The notes: generated by a model not told the origin, from the letters alone. Numbered from the stretch's first letter, positions 8,023-16,598 are shown. The stretch is 38,992 nucleotides of DNA from an uncultured Clostridia bacterium (GCA_934120395.1 CAKOTZ010000012.1:1-38992), one strand, 5' to 3'. Program-made: numbers and translations.

Positions 8023-8061
8023 AATTATTAAATATCAACCAAACTCTACATTTCCAAATGT
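8016..8061. repeat. 46-bp direct repeat, copy at the recG 3' end
   Basis: Contains the last codons and stop of recG. With the copy at 7534-7579 it brackets the HicB-type gene, as expected for a duplicated target or attachment site. Confidence 0.9.
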
Positions 8062-10094
8062 CCACCAAGTTTTTGGTCAAGCATCTTTTTTAATAATTTA
8101 TTTTTTTCTAACTCTAGTTTTGGGTCTTCTTGCAAAACCTCCATTGCAATTACTTGTACACTTTTTAGCATTTGCATATCTTCAAATATATTAGCAATCT
8201 TAAATTCCGGTATTCCATGTTGCTTTGTTCCAAAGAATTCTCCAGACCCTCTAAGTTCTAAGTCTTTTTCAGAAATTACAAATCCATCATTTGTATCTTG
8301 CATTACTTTCATACGCTGTCTTATAACATCTGAATTTCCCTGATATTTTAATATACAATACGACTGATATTCACCTCTTCCGACCCTTCCTCTTAATTGA
8401 TGTAACTGCGCTAATCCAAATCTTTCAGCATTTTCTACCACCATTATACTTGCATTTGGCACATTTACTCCAACTTCTATAACTGTTGTTGAAATTAATA
8501 TGTCTATTTTGCCTTCTTTAAATTCCTCCATAATTGAATCTTTTTCTTTTGGACGCATTTTCCCATGCAAATATTCAACTCTATATTTTTTAAATACTTC
8601 ATTTTTATATTTTTCTGCTAATTCTAATACGGACTTTGCATTTATTTCTTCGTTTTCTTCCACTAATGGGCATACTATGTATGCCTGTCTTCCTTCATCT
8701 AACTGTTTTTTTATAAAATTATTAACCCTTTCTTCCATTCCCCTTGTAACTGCAAATGTATCTATTTTTTTCCTATTAGGTGGTAATTCATCAATAATTG
8801 ATATATCTAAATCTGCATATAAAATTAGTGCTAAGGTTCGCGGGATTGGTGTAGCTGTCATTACCAAAATATCTGGATTGTTTCCTTTATCTGCAATTGT
8901 AGCTCTCTGTTTTACTCCAAAGCGATGTTGTTCATCTGTTACAACAAAACCCAATTTTTTAAAAATAACATTTTCCTCTAACAATGCGTGAGTTCCAATT
9001 AAAACATCTATCTCTCCACTTTTTAATTTTTCTAATATCTCCTCTTTTTTCTTTTTTGTAATACTACTTACTAAAAGTTCACATCGAATATTAAATTTTT
9101 CTAATATTTTGTTAAAACCTTCTAGATGCTGGCTTGCTAAAATTGCTGTTGGTGCCATTATCGCTACTTGATATCCTGCTTTTACAGCTTTATATGTAGC
9201 AACTATTGATACAACGGTTTTCCCTGAACCAACATCCCCTTGTAGCAATCTATTCATAGGTGTTACTTTCTCCATATCTGCATCTATTTCTTCTAAAACC
9301 TTTAATTGTGCTTTAGTTAGGTTGAATGGCAATTCATTAATAACATCAGACATTTTTATTTCTTTTGGAAACGCAATTCCATCTTCTTCAACACTGTATG
9401 ACTTCTTTAACGTTAATAACGCAAGTTGCATCTCTAATAATTCTTCAAAAGCTAAACTTCTCCTTGCCTGATTATATTCTTCAAAGTTTTGTGGAAAATG
9501 AATTTGTTTAATTGCCGTATTGTATCCTAATAACCTATATGTTTTTCGCATATATTCTGGAATTTTTTCATCTAATTTATTATCAACTTCTTTTATTGCA
9601 TTCTCCATTATTGTTCTTAATACATTTTGTGATAACTGATATGTTAGCGGATATATTGGTATTATTTTACCAGTATTTTTGCTTTGTCCACTTTCCTCAA
9701 CAACAGGTGAATTTAACTCAATTGAACCATATTTTATACTTGCTTTTCCATAAAATTTATACTTATTACCCTTCTTTATTTTATTTTTTAAATAGGATTG
9801 ATTATACCAAATAACCTGACATGTTCCAGTTTCATCTTGCACCAATGTTTTATAAATAACTAACCTTTTATTAACTCTTCGTTCTTGTAAAGTACTTAAT
9901 ACAACTGCCTCAATTAAAACTTCCTCTCCATTTGTTATACTAGCAATATTCTTTGGTTTACTTCTATCCTCATACGTCCTTGGGAAATAGCATATTAAAT
10001 CTTCTAGTGTGAAAATACCTAATTTGTTCAACAATATTGCCCTATTAGGTCCTACTCCTTTTATGTATTGTATATCTTTTTTTAAATCAATCAT
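8046..10094 (-). CDS. recG: ATP-dependent DNA helicase RecG
   Basis: A 682-residue superfamily 2 helicase that remodels stalled forks and branch-migrates Holliday junctions. An N-terminal wedge/OB domain (about 1-240, GEEVLIEAVV) precedes the helicase core: Walker A GDVGSGKT near residue 286, DEQHR Walker B near 386, TATPIPRTLAL motif III, and the QLHQLRGRVGRG motif VI followed by the RecG-specific TRG-like tail (GSGEFFGTKQHG). The start follows GAGGAGC. It is normal in length. Its final codons and stop are duplicated downstream (7534-7579), so an insertion or duplication used this site without breaking the gene. Confidence 0.97.
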   Translation of the reverse strand: MIDLKKDIQYIKGVGPNRAILLNKLGIFTLEDLICYFPRTYEDRSKPKNIASITNGEEVLIEAVVLSTLQERRVNKRLVIYKTLVQDETGTCQVIWYNQSYLKNKIKKGNKYKFYGKASIKYGSIELNSPVVEESGQSKNTGKIIPIYPLTYQLSQNVLRTIMENAIKEVDNKLDEKIPEYMRKTYRLLGYNTAIKQIHFPQNFEEYNQARRSLAFEELLEMQLALLTLKKSYSVEEDGIAFPKEIKMSDVINELPFNLTKAQLKVLEEIDADMEKVTPMNRLLQGDVGSGKTVVSIVATYKAVKAGYQVAIMAPTAILASQHLEGFNKILEKFNIRCELLVSSITKKKKEEILEKLKSGEIDVLIGTHALLEENVIFKKLGFVVTDEQHRFGVKQRATIADKGNNPDILVMTATPIPRTLALILYADLDISIIDELPPNRKKIDTFAVTRGMEERVNNFIKKQLDEGRQAYIVCPLVEENEEINAKSVLELAEKYKNEVFKKYRVEYLHGKMRPKEKDSIMEEFKEGKIDILISTTVIEVGVNVPNASIMVVENAERFGLAQLHQLRGRVGRGEYQSYCILKYQGNSDVIRQRMKVMQDTNDGFVISEKDLELRGSGEFFGTKQHGIPEFKIANIFEDMQMLKSVQVIAMEVLQEDPKLELEKNKLLKKMLDQKLGGHLEM

Positions 10095-10163
10095 ATTTTA
10101 TGCTCCTCATTTTTTCTTTCCTTAATTATATATTTTTTGTTTTTTTTTGGCAATATACTTTTA

Positions 10164-10192
10164 TTGTTAGTAATTTTATGTTATTTTATATA
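10164..10192 (+). promoter_or_regulatory. Promoter of the small gene at 10229
   Basis: TTGTTA, 17 bases, TATATA on the plus strand, upstream of an AAGGAG ribosome binding site. Consensus match only. Confidence 0.45.
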
Positions 10193-10228
10193 GTAGAGTT
10201 ATATCTTGCTTCAAGGAGAGTGGGCAAA

Positions 10229-10435
10229 ATGTCAAAACGGGAATTACGGAGAAATCCACTTGGTGAAGTTATTATTTTTGCTGATATAGCAGAAATAAAT
10301 GAAACATCATCAGAAGAATTTTTTTCTGCAAATGAAAGGCAAACTTTTCATGTCAGCAATTGGAATAGTATTGCTTATAATGAACAGTCTCGTCGTACCA
10401 ATGGAAAACTCAACTGCTATACTAGTAAGTGGTAA
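10229..10435 (+). CDS. Small hypothetical protein
   Basis: A 68-residue reading frame I do not recognise. It begins at an ATG nine bases after AAGGAGA and has a promoter in front and a strong terminator 25 bases after the stop, so the transcript is almost certainly real. The N-terminus is basic (SKRELRRNPLGE), the middle acidic (ADIAEINETSSEEFF); it has no signal peptide or membrane helix. A second frame from 10299 encodes a hydrophobic stretch but runs through the terminator, so I prefer this frame. The alternative is a short regulatory RNA. It sits between divergent recG and rpmB. Confidence 0.45.
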   Translation: MSKRELRRNPLGEVIIFADIAEINETSSEEFFSANERQTFHVSNWNSIAYNEQSRRTNGKLNCYTSKW

Positions 10436-10460
10436 CCTTAGAATTCTTGATTTTGTCATA

Positions 10461-10486
10461 AAAAGAGAGCAAGTGCTCTCTTTTTT
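10461..10486 (+). terminator. Intrinsic terminator
   Basis: AAAAGAGAGC, loop AAGT, GCTCTCTTTTTT: a 10-base-pair stem with a run of T on the plus strand, closing the small transcript that starts near 10200. Confidence 0.85.
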
Positions 10487-10497
10487 CATTATAACTC

Positions 10498-10526
10498 TTG
10501 AATTTTTAAACAATATATGATAAACT
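10498..10526 (+). promoter_or_regulatory. rpmB promoter
   Basis: TTGAAT, 17 bases, TAAACT on the plus strand, about 45 bases before the rpmB start. Consensus match only. Confidence 0.5.
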
Positions 10527-10572
10527 AGCAGATAGTCATAGTTAATAAACATAAGTAGGAGGTGCTATAATC

Positions 10573-10770
10573 ATGGCAAAGTGTGAAGTTTGTGATAAAT
10601 CTGTAAACTGGGGAAATAAACTTAGTATTACACGTTCTCATATTAGTAAAAGAAGTTCAAGAACTTGGAAACCTAATTTAAGAAGAGTTAACGCTGTAGT
10701 TAACGGAGAACATAAAAGAATATATGTATGTACAAAATGCTTACGTTCTGGAAAAGTAGAAAGAGTATAG
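10573..10770 (+). CDS. rpmB: Ribosomal protein bL28 (zinc-binding form)
   Basis: A 65-residue large-subunit protein. It has the paired CxxC motifs of the C+ form (CEVC at residues 4-7 and CTKC near 53-56), which bind zinc, and the basic core SRTWKPNLRRV typical of bL28. It starts at an ATG after AGGAGGTGC. It is a stand-alone gene with its own promoter and terminator, as is usual in Firmicutes. Confidence 0.97.
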   Translation: MAKCEVCDKSVNWGNKLSITRSHISKRSSRTWKPNLRRVNAVVNGEHKRIYVCTKCLRSGKVERV

Positions 10771-10785
10771 TTTCATACAAAAGTA

Positions 10786-10822
10786 AAAGCAAAGAACTTT
10801 TTTAAGTTACTTTGCTTTTTTC
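10786..10822. terminator. Terminator between rpmB and spoVM
   Basis: AAAGCAAAG and CTTTGCTTTTTT form the stem, with inner AACTT/AAGTT pairing. It follows rpmB on the plus strand and also lies just after spoVM on the minus strand, so it could serve both convergent genes. Confidence 0.8.
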
Positions 10823-10832
10823 CTATGTAGGA

Positions 10833-10907
10833 TTAGTCTTTTATTCCAAATACTAATTTTACAAATCCTCTTAAAAATTTAGGAACTTTTTTTACCACAA
10901 TTTTCAT
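10833..10907 (-). CDS. spoVM: Stage V sporulation protein M (SpoVM)
   Basis: A 24-residue peptide, MKIVVKKVPKFLRGFVKLVF plus GIKD, that matches SpoVM: an N-terminal basic segment, the conserved PKFL and an amphipathic helix. SpoVM sits on the convex forespore membrane and anchors SpoIVA, which starts coat assembly. The start follows a strong AAGGAGAG. It is far below ordinary gene-calling thresholds. The recognisable PKFL pattern, the ribosome binding site and the convergent terminator make it a confident call. It lies 23 bases after the stop of a 50-residue membrane protein and is probably cotranscribed with it. Confidence 0.88.
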   Translation of the reverse strand: MKIVVKKVPKFLRGFVKLVFGIKD

Positions 10908-10930
10908 ATATTCCACTCTCCTTTTATTTT

Positions 10931-11083
10931 TTAACCACAAGATAACCATGCCAATCCAACAGCTATAACAGCTATTCCAATTAAAAAAAGCCAGCCTCTA
11001 ATAGGAAGTAATAAAACCAATAGCATTCCCAATCCCAGTCCTACAAAACACACGCCTATTGTCTTTTTCAAAAAGCATAACAT
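10931..11083 (-). CDS. Small two-helix membrane protein upstream of spoVM
   Basis: A 50-residue protein with two hydrophobic helices (about 8-27 and 31-47) separated by a short LLPIRGW turn. The ATG follows a near-perfect AAAAGGAGG. I do not know a function. The pairing with spoVM and the shared strand suggest expression during sporulation or a small spore membrane protein. The gene is real on ribosome binding site and neighbour grounds, although it is too short for most gene finders. Confidence 0.7.
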   Translation of the reverse strand: MLCFLKKTIGVCFVGLGLGMLLVLLLPIRGWLFLIGIAVIAVGLAWLSCG

Positions 11084-11160
11084 AATATATTACCTCCTTT
11101 TAATATATTATATTATATAATCAATAAAACGTTACCATATTAGTATGAAAGGATTTTAAT

Positions 11161-11814
11161 ATGAAAAATAAACTTTTTATAAAATTTAATGAACTTAATA
11201 TATCACTTTTAATGAATTTACTAAATAACGAATTTCCAGATGCTAAATGTAGTTTAAATTTTACGACTCCATTTGAATTATTGGTAGCAGTAATGCTATC
11301 TGCACAATGTACTGATGAAAGAGTTAATAAAACAACTCCTTCTATCTTTTCTGTTTGTAATACACCACAAGATTTTGCCAATATTGACTTAAGTGTTTTA
11401 GAGGAACTAATACACCCTTGTGGTTTTTACAAAGTAAAAGCTAAAAATTTAAAATCCTGCGGAAAAAAAATAATGGATGATTTTAATGGTAAGGTGCCAC
11501 AAACAATGGAAGAGTTAACATCCCTTCCCGGTGTTGGCAGGAAAAGTGCAAATGTAATTATGCTAAATGCTTTTCATAAACCTGTTGGAATTGCTGTTGA
11601 CACACATGCTAAGCGTATATCATATCGTTTAGGACTTAGTTCTGAAACTGATCCTTTAAAGGTTGAACAAGATTTATTAAAAATACTTCCAAAACAATAT
11701 ATTCCAAATATTAACCACCTATTTGTATATCATGGACGTAAATTTTGCACTGCGCGAAAACCCCATTGTGAGGTGTGCCCACTTAGCTCAATTTGCCCCA
11801 AAAATATTCTATAA
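11161..11814 (+). CDS. nth: Endonuclease III (base-excision DNA glycosylase/AP lyase)
   Basis: A 217-residue enzyme that removes oxidised pyrimidines and nicks the abasic site. The helix-hairpin-helix LPGVGRKSAN holds the catalytic lysine (about 127), the catalytic aspartate is in VDTHAKR (about 145), and the C-terminus carries the [4Fe-4S] ligands Cys196, Cys203, Cys206 and Cys212. There is a mild GAAAGG ribosome binding site. It is divergent from the spoVM pair and has no visible terminator, so readthrough towards the next gene is possible. Confidence 0.97.
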   Translation: MKNKLFIKFNELNISLLMNLLNNEFPDAKCSLNFTTPFELLVAVMLSAQCTDERVNKTTPSIFSVCNTPQDFANIDLSVLEELIHPCGFYKVKAKNLKSCGKKIMDDFNGKVPQTMEELTSLPGVGRKSANVIMLNAFHKPVGIAVDTHAKRISYRLGLSSETDPLKVEQDLLKILPKQYIPNINHLFVYHGRKFCTARKPHCEVCPLSSICPKNIL

Positions 11815-11854
11815 ACATGGCTAATTATAAATTGTGTTTTTTTTGTGTTTTTAA

Positions 11855-11883
11855 TTGACAAATTTCCCTTTAAGCTATATGAT
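11855..11883 (+). promoter_or_regulatory. Strong promoter of the bactofilin-like gene
   Basis: A consensus TTGACA, 17 bases, TATGAT on the plus strand, 34 bases upstream of the ATG at 11918. This is the best sigma-A match in the window. Confidence 0.75.
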
Positions 11884-11917
11884 TAATCATATTTATAAAT
11901 AGGAGGAGATTTAAATT

Positions 11918-13111
11918 ATGTTAAACAACAAGAAACTAACTGTATTTCTTTCATTATTCACAGTTTTAACATTAATTGGTACTATGTGTTTTGCTACAGA
12001 CGCTGATACATCAGCTGTGCAACCAAAATCAACTGATGATGAAGCTGTTGTAACATCTCTTGACAATACTGAAAATCAAGTAGATGCTATATCTGAGGAT
12101 AATGCAAATGATTCAACAAACAAAGAAACAGCTCAAACCGAAGCTAAAGATGGAGATATCTACCAAACTGGTGATAATATCGAAATTACAGATGCAATTA
12201 ATGGTAATGTTTTTGTTTGTGCTAAAACTGTTACTATAAAAGGACAAATCGGTGGTGATTTATTCGCTATTGCAGACACTATTAATATTGATGGTGGTCA
12301 AATTTATGGTAATGTTTTTGCTTGTGCTAAAAATATTACATTAAACGGTTTAATTTATGACCTTTATGGAGTATGTGACACTTTAAATATACCATATAAT
12401 GGTACAGCTTACAGAGATTTAAAAATTATGTGTAATAATGCTACAATTAATGGTGTTATTGGTGGAAACGTAAAAATCCAAGCATCTTCTTTAAAATTAG
12501 ATAGTGACTGCATTATCTATAAGAATTTAGATTATACAGCTCCTAGCCAAATAGAAGTTAAAGACGGAACTGTTCAAGGTGAAGTTAATTATTCTTCTAT
12601 GACAAATAAAGGTGCTAGCGTAATGGATTATGTTATGAACTTTGTTTATACTTTAGTCTTTACTTTAATAGTATGGTTATTAATCACATTTGTTGCTCCT
12701 AAGTTTAACGAAAAAGTTGAAGCAGTTGGAAACAACAGAAAACTTGCTTCATTTGGTTTTGGTTTACTTGGATTAATTGCAATTCCTGTTGTTAGTGTTA
12801 TTTTAGTATTAACAAAAGTTGGTACTCCAATTGCAATAGCATTTACTGCTATTTATGCTTTAATTATAAGCATTACATTTACATTAACAACAATTATATT
12901 AGCAAATATGCTAGCTAACAAAGTAAGCTTCTTTGCTAAATACAAAAAAGTACTTGCAATTGTTGTAGTAGCCTTAATTCTTTGGGCTTTAACACAAATT
13001 CCTTTTGCAGGTCCAGTTATTTTAGCTTTAATTGCTATTTATGGTTTCGGTGTATTTGTTTTATCAGTATTAAACAAAACAGAAAAAAAAGAAAAACCAG
13101 CTAAAGCTTAG
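11918..13111 (+). CDS. Exported bactofilin-like polymer-forming protein with membrane C-terminus
   Basis: A 397-residue protein. Residues 1-27 are a signal peptide; 28-80 are an acidic Ser/Thr-rich linker; about 85-225 are bactofilin-like beta-helix repeats (INGNVFVCAKTVTIKGQIGG, IYGNVFACAKNITLNG, VIGGNVKIQAS); about 233-385 are four hydrophobic helices, ending in a Lys-rich tail. Bactofilins self-assemble into filaments. This architecture puts the beta-helix outside and anchors it in the membrane, a form often found in Clostridia. It has a consensus promoter, a GGAGGAG site and a bidirectional terminator. A cell-envelope structural role is inferred. Confidence 0.85.
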   Translation: MLNNKKLTVFLSLFTVLTLIGTMCFATDADTSAVQPKSTDDEAVVTSLDNTENQVDAISEDNANDSTNKETAQTEAKDGDIYQTGDNIEITDAINGNVFVCAKTVTIKGQIGGDLFAIADTINIDGGQIYGNVFACAKNITLNGLIYDLYGVCDTLNIPYNGTAYRDLKIMCNNATINGVIGGNVKIQASSLKLDSDCIIYKNLDYTAPSQIEVKDGTVQGEVNYSSMTNKGASVMDYVMNFVYTLVFTLIVWLLITFVAPKFNEKVEAVGNNRKLASFGFGLLGLIAIPVVSVILVLTKVGTPIAIAFTAIYALIISITFTLTTIILANMLANKVSFFAKYKKVLAIVVVALILWALTQIPFAGPVILALIAIYGFGVFVLSVLNKTEKKEKPAKA

Positions 13112-13126
13112 TTAAATTACAAATAT

Positions 13127-13158
13127 AAAAAAAGAATCATTTAGATGATTCTTTTTTT
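13127..13158. terminator. Bidirectional terminator shared by the bactofilin-like gene and rpe
   Basis: AAAAAAAGAATCAT, short loop, ATGATTCTTTTTTT: a perfect stem with T tracts in both directions. It overlaps the last codons of rpe. Confidence 0.85.
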
Positions 13159-13808
13159 AATGTTTGTATCGCTATTTTATAGTTCTCAGCATTAACTATT
13201 GCTGTTCCCGCAACAACAATGTCAGTTCCAGCTTCTCCAACTTGTTTAATTGTTTTTTCGTTAATTCCACCATCTGCTTCTATATAAAAATCCAAATTAT
13301 TCTCTTGCCTATAATTGCTTAGTTCTGCTATCTTTGATATAGTTGCTGGTATCAAGCCTTGTCCACCTTTTCCTGGTTCAACTGTCATAACTAAAACCAA
13401 ATGTATATACGGTAAAATTTCGTACATTTCTTCCACTTTAGTTTCTGGTTTTATTGCAACTCCTACTTTGATTCTATTCTCCTTAATATATAGTATAATT
13501 TCTTCAAGTTCCTCTTTGCTCTTAAACGCTTCCTTATGAACAGTAATATACATTGGCTCTAATGCTAGATAATCATCAATATATTTTTTCGTATCTTCTA
13601 CCATTAAATGAACATCCAATGGTACATTGCTTATTTGCTTAATATTAGTAGCATATTCTAACATTCTTTTTGCTGTATTATTATCTACAAATTTTCCATC
13701 CATTACATCTATATGAAAAAAATTTGTTTTTGCTGTTTCTAAATCATAAAATGTTTTTACACTATCTTTTTCTTTAACATTTAAAATTGATGTTGAAACT
13801 TCAATCAT
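13137..13808 (-). CDS. rpe: Ribulose-phosphate 3-epimerase
   Basis: A 223-residue TIM barrel interconverting ribulose-5- and xylulose-5-phosphate in the pentose phosphate pathway. FFHIDVMDGKFVDN, DVHLMVED, the phosphate-binding VEPGKGGQG and EADGGIN all match the family. Two details are less standard: the N-terminal PSILSADF of most Rpe is TSILNVKE, and the loop residue usually read NPGFGGQ is EPGKGGQ. A paralogous sugar-phosphate epimerase is therefore possible. It follows prkC in the common prpC-prkC-(rsgA)-rpe order and starts behind AAGGAGG. Confidence 0.88.
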   Translation of the reverse strand: MIEVSTSILNVKEKDSVKTFYDLETAKTNFFHIDVMDGKFVDNNTAKRMLEYATNIKQISNVPLDVHLMVEDTKKYIDDYLALEPMYITVHKEAFKSKEELEEIILYIKENRIKVGVAIKPETKVEEMYEILPYIHLVLVMTVEPGKGGQGLIPATISKIAELSNYRQENNLDFYIEADGGINEKTIKQVGEAGTDIVVAGTAIVNAENYKIAIQTLKKESSK

Positions 13809-13828
13809 TATATTTCCTCCTTATGCAT

Positions 13829-13858
13829 AAAGGTAGTCTCTTTATATGGACTACCTTT
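13829..13858. repeat. Inverted repeat between prkC and rpe
   Basis: AAAGGTAGTC pairs perfectly with GACTACCTTT around a 10-base loop, ending just before the rpe ribosome binding site. There is no T run in the direction of transcription, so it is more likely an mRNA-processing or stabilising hairpin between prkC and rpe than a terminator. Confidence 0.55.
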
Positions 13859-13872
13859 ATATTTTTTTATAT

Positions 13873-15834
13873 TTAATCTACATTTAAAACAGCATTTGAG
13901 CTATTTAAATCAAGTTGATCTTGTGTTTTTCTAACGCCATCTACAAATACTTTAACAGTAACAGTTCCAACACCTTGAACATCTACAGTAATACTTTCAG
14001 TATTCTCTGGATGTTTCTTTTTATATATAGTGTCTTCTGTTCCATTTGATGTAACCTTTACAACTACTTCTACATTGTTAGGTGTTATTGTATTTCCTTT
14101 TTCATCTTTTTTTGGAGTATATCCAACTATTGATTTTAAATTAATAGTTACTTTCCCGCTTTTTATTTCTTGTAATTTATTTATAGTAATTGATACTGCT
14201 GTTTTTTCGTCTACCGTTTTATCTGCATCAATACTTTGATTTAATACAACTCCATTTGACTTTGTTGTATCAGTTTCAGTTTTTACTGTACCTAAAGTAA
14301 GTCCTGCATCTTCTAATAATTTTTTTGCTTCTTCTTGTGTTTTTCCTATTACATAAGGTACTTTAACCTCTTTTATTCCTCTTCCAATACTTACATATAT
14401 TTTTACTGAACTTCCAGCATTAACCTGTGTATTAACAGATGGATCCTGTCTTATTACCACTCCCTCTTGAACCTTATCACTTGTTTCTTCTACTATCTCA
14501 GCAACTAACTTGCTATCTGTTAAGGTTTGTTGTGCTTCATCCTGTGTTTTTCCTATTACTTTTGGTACCGTTGTTGTTTCTTGTCCTTTGCTAACTACTA
14601 TTTTTATTGTTTCTGTATTATTAATTTTGTAATTATCTTGATATTTTGGATCTTGTGACAATATAATTCCTGCATCTTTTTCTGCATTGTATTCTTCAGT
14701 AATTTCATATTTTATTTTCAATTCATCTAATTGTTTTTTTGCTTCATCAATTGTTGTTCCAACTAAACTTGGTATTTGTACTTGAGTTGGTCTATTTTTA
14801 TTTACAACAAATGCGGTAATTCCCATTACTGAAAGGAAAATTACAAAACATAATAAAAGTATTAATAAAACTTTTACACCCTTATGCTTAGATAAATATT
14901 CTCTAAACTTTCCTTTTTTCTTTTGACTTTGATTTTGAACGTCTCCTAAATCAATCCTTTGAGTTGGAGCATCAACATCTAATTTATTTATTTTGACAAA
15001 ATCACCATTAGGATCTTTTAATGCTTCTCTTAAATCTCTTAGCATTTCAGTGGCAGAAGCATATCTCATATTTGGTTCTTTTTGCATTGCCTTCATTATT
15101 ATTTTGCTAACACATTCTGGAATCGTTGAATTTATTTCTCTTGGGTCTACAGCTTCTTCTTGCATATGTTTTAACGCGATTGAAACTGGTGTATCAGCAT
15201 CAAATGGTACCTTGCCAGTCATCATTTCATACATTACAACACCCAAAGAATATATGTCAGATTTTGCATCCGTATATCCACCTCTTGCATGCTCTGGTGA
15301 AAAATAATGTACTGAACCAATTGTTGTTCCAAATGCTGTAATAGTTGAATTTGACACAGCTTTTGCTATTCCAAAATCAGTTACTTTTGCAATTCCATCT
15401 TCGTTAATAATAATATTATGAGGCTTTATATCTCGATGTACAATGTTGTTTCTATGTGCCATTTCAAGGGCAGATGCAATTTGAATTGAAATATTAACGC
15501 TCCATTTCCAAGGTAGTACACCATTTTCTTTAATTATTTCTTTTAGTGTTTGTCCCTGAATTAATTCCATTACAATATAATGCAAATCTCCTTCACTACC
15601 TACATCGTAAATAGAAACAATATTAGGGTGTGTTAGGCTTGCTGCTGCTTGTGCTTCCACATTAAAACGTTTTATAAACTCACTATCTGTTGTATATTCC
15701 TCTCTTAGCACTTTTACCGCAACATTTCTATTTAAGACATGACATCTTGCCTTGTATACAGTTGCCATTCCACCACTGCCTATTTGCTCTAATATTTCAT
15801 ATCTATTTCCAATTAATCTACCTTCTAGGTTCAT
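13873..15834 (-). CDS. prkC: PASTA-domain Ser/Thr protein kinase
   Basis: A 653-residue membrane kinase. The cytoplasmic kinase domain (about 10-275) has the glycine loop GSGGMATVYKA, catalytic lysine in VAVKVL, HRDIKPHN and DFGIAK. One transmembrane helix follows at about 325-347, then three extracellular PASTA repeats (each with a VPxVIGKT or PSLVGTT start) that sense muropeptides or lipid II in homologues, and a C-terminal beta-rich tail of about 100 residues. In spore formers PrkC links peptidoglycan signals to germination, growth and cell division. The gene follows prpC by 17 bases and starts behind AAGGAGAGG. Confidence 0.96.
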   Translation of the reverse strand: MNLEGRLIGNRYEILEQIGSGGMATVYKARCHVLNRNVAVKVLREEYTTDSEFIKRFNVEAQAAASLTHPNIVSIYDVGSEGDLHYIVMELIQGQTLKEIIKENGVLPWKWSVNISIQIASALEMAHRNNIVHRDIKPHNIIINEDGIAKVTDFGIAKAVSNSTITAFGTTIGSVHYFSPEHARGGYTDAKSDIYSLGVVMYEMMTGKVPFDADTPVSIALKHMQEEAVDPREINSTIPECVSKIIMKAMQKEPNMRYASATEMLRDLREALKDPNGDFVKINKLDVDAPTQRIDLGDVQNQSQKKKGKFREYLSKHKGVKVLLILLLCFVIFLSVMGITAFVVNKNRPTQVQIPSLVGTTIDEAKKQLDELKIKYEITEEYNAEKDAGIILSQDPKYQDNYKINNTETIKIVVSKGQETTTVPKVIGKTQDEAQQTLTDSKLVAEIVEETSDKVQEGVVIRQDPSVNTQVNAGSSVKIYVSIGRGIKEVKVPYVIGKTQEEAKKLLEDAGLTLGTVKTETDTTKSNGVVLNQSIDADKTVDEKTAVSITINKLQEIKSGKVTINLKSIVGYTPKKDEKGNTITPNNVEVVVKVTSNGTEDTIYKKKHPENTESITVDVQGVGTVTVKVFVDGVRKTQDQLDLNSSNAVLNVD

Positions 15835-15851
15835 TTTTTTCGCACCTCTCC

Positions 15852-16598
15852 TTATTTATATGAATTTCTTTCACGTTTTATTAATATTACTGTAATATTA
15901 TCTAAGCCACCAGCTTCGTTTGCATTATTAATTAGTTTCTTTTCTGGACAAATAGGCTCATTTAAAATGATATCCTGAATTTTATCTTCTGTCAACATGT
16001 TTGTTAATCCGTCAGAACATAGAACTATAATTTCTTCTGGGTTCCAATCTCTAACAAATACATCTGGTTCAGCAAAAGACGTACAACCTAATGCCTTTAT
16101 TAACATATGTTTTTTAGGATGATTCTTTGCTTCTTCCCTTGTAATAGTTCCATCTTTTACTAACTTTTCTACATAAGTATGGTCACTAGTAATTTTTTCT
16201 ATTTTATTTTGACTAACAGCATAAATTCTGCTATCTCCCAAATGACTTATATATAATTTTTCATTATATATCAAACAAATTTCTATTGTAGTTCCCATTT
16301 CTTCCAGTTCTTTTACTTGATTTGCCTTTTCGTAAATTATCATATTAGCATACTGAGTAGCATTTTTTATTAATTCCAAAAGTTTATCTTCAGTTTTTTG
16401 TGTATTTTCCCAATTGTTTTTCACATACTCTTTTACCGAATGTACCGCTAAATTACTGGCAATTTCTCCTCCAGCATATCCTCCCATTCCATCCGCTAAT
16501 AAGAATATATTAGGTTCGTCTGCCTTCTCTGAAACGTAATAAGTATCTTGATTCATTTGCCTTACTCTACCAATATCAGTACCTGCAAATACTTTCAT
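15852..16598 (-). CDS. prpC: PP2C-family Ser/Thr phosphatase, partner of PrkC
   Basis: A 248-residue PPM phosphatase that reverses PrkC phosphorylation. The metal-binding motifs are all present: RxxNQD at the N-terminus (RQMNQDTY), DGMGGYAGGE near residue 36, GDSRIY, SDHTYVE, CSDGLTN and the final DNITVI. It lies directly upstream of prkC in the same operon and downstream of rlmN, the usual order in Firmicutes. The ribosome binding site is AGAGGTGA. Confidence 0.96.
   Translation of the reverse strand: MKVFAGTDIGRVRQMNQDTYYVSEKADEPNIFLLADGMGGYAGGEIASNLAVHSVKEYVKNNWENTQKTEDKLLELIKNATQYANMIIYEKANQVKELEEMGTTIEICLIYNEKLYISHLGDSRIYAVSQNKIEKITSDHTYVEKLVKDGTITREEAKNHPKKHMLIKALGCTSFAEPDVFVRDWNPEEIIVLCSDGLTNMLTEDKIQDIILNEPICPEKKLINNANEAGGLDNITVILIKRERNSYK

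Noticed and set aside
10310..10552. Minus-strand frame opposite the small gene
   Set aside because: It runs through the terminator and the rpmB promoter and has no start signal.
13829..13858. Terminator between prkC and rpe
   Set aside because: The T-rich side lies on the plus strand, against the direction of transcription; listed as an inverted repeat instead.
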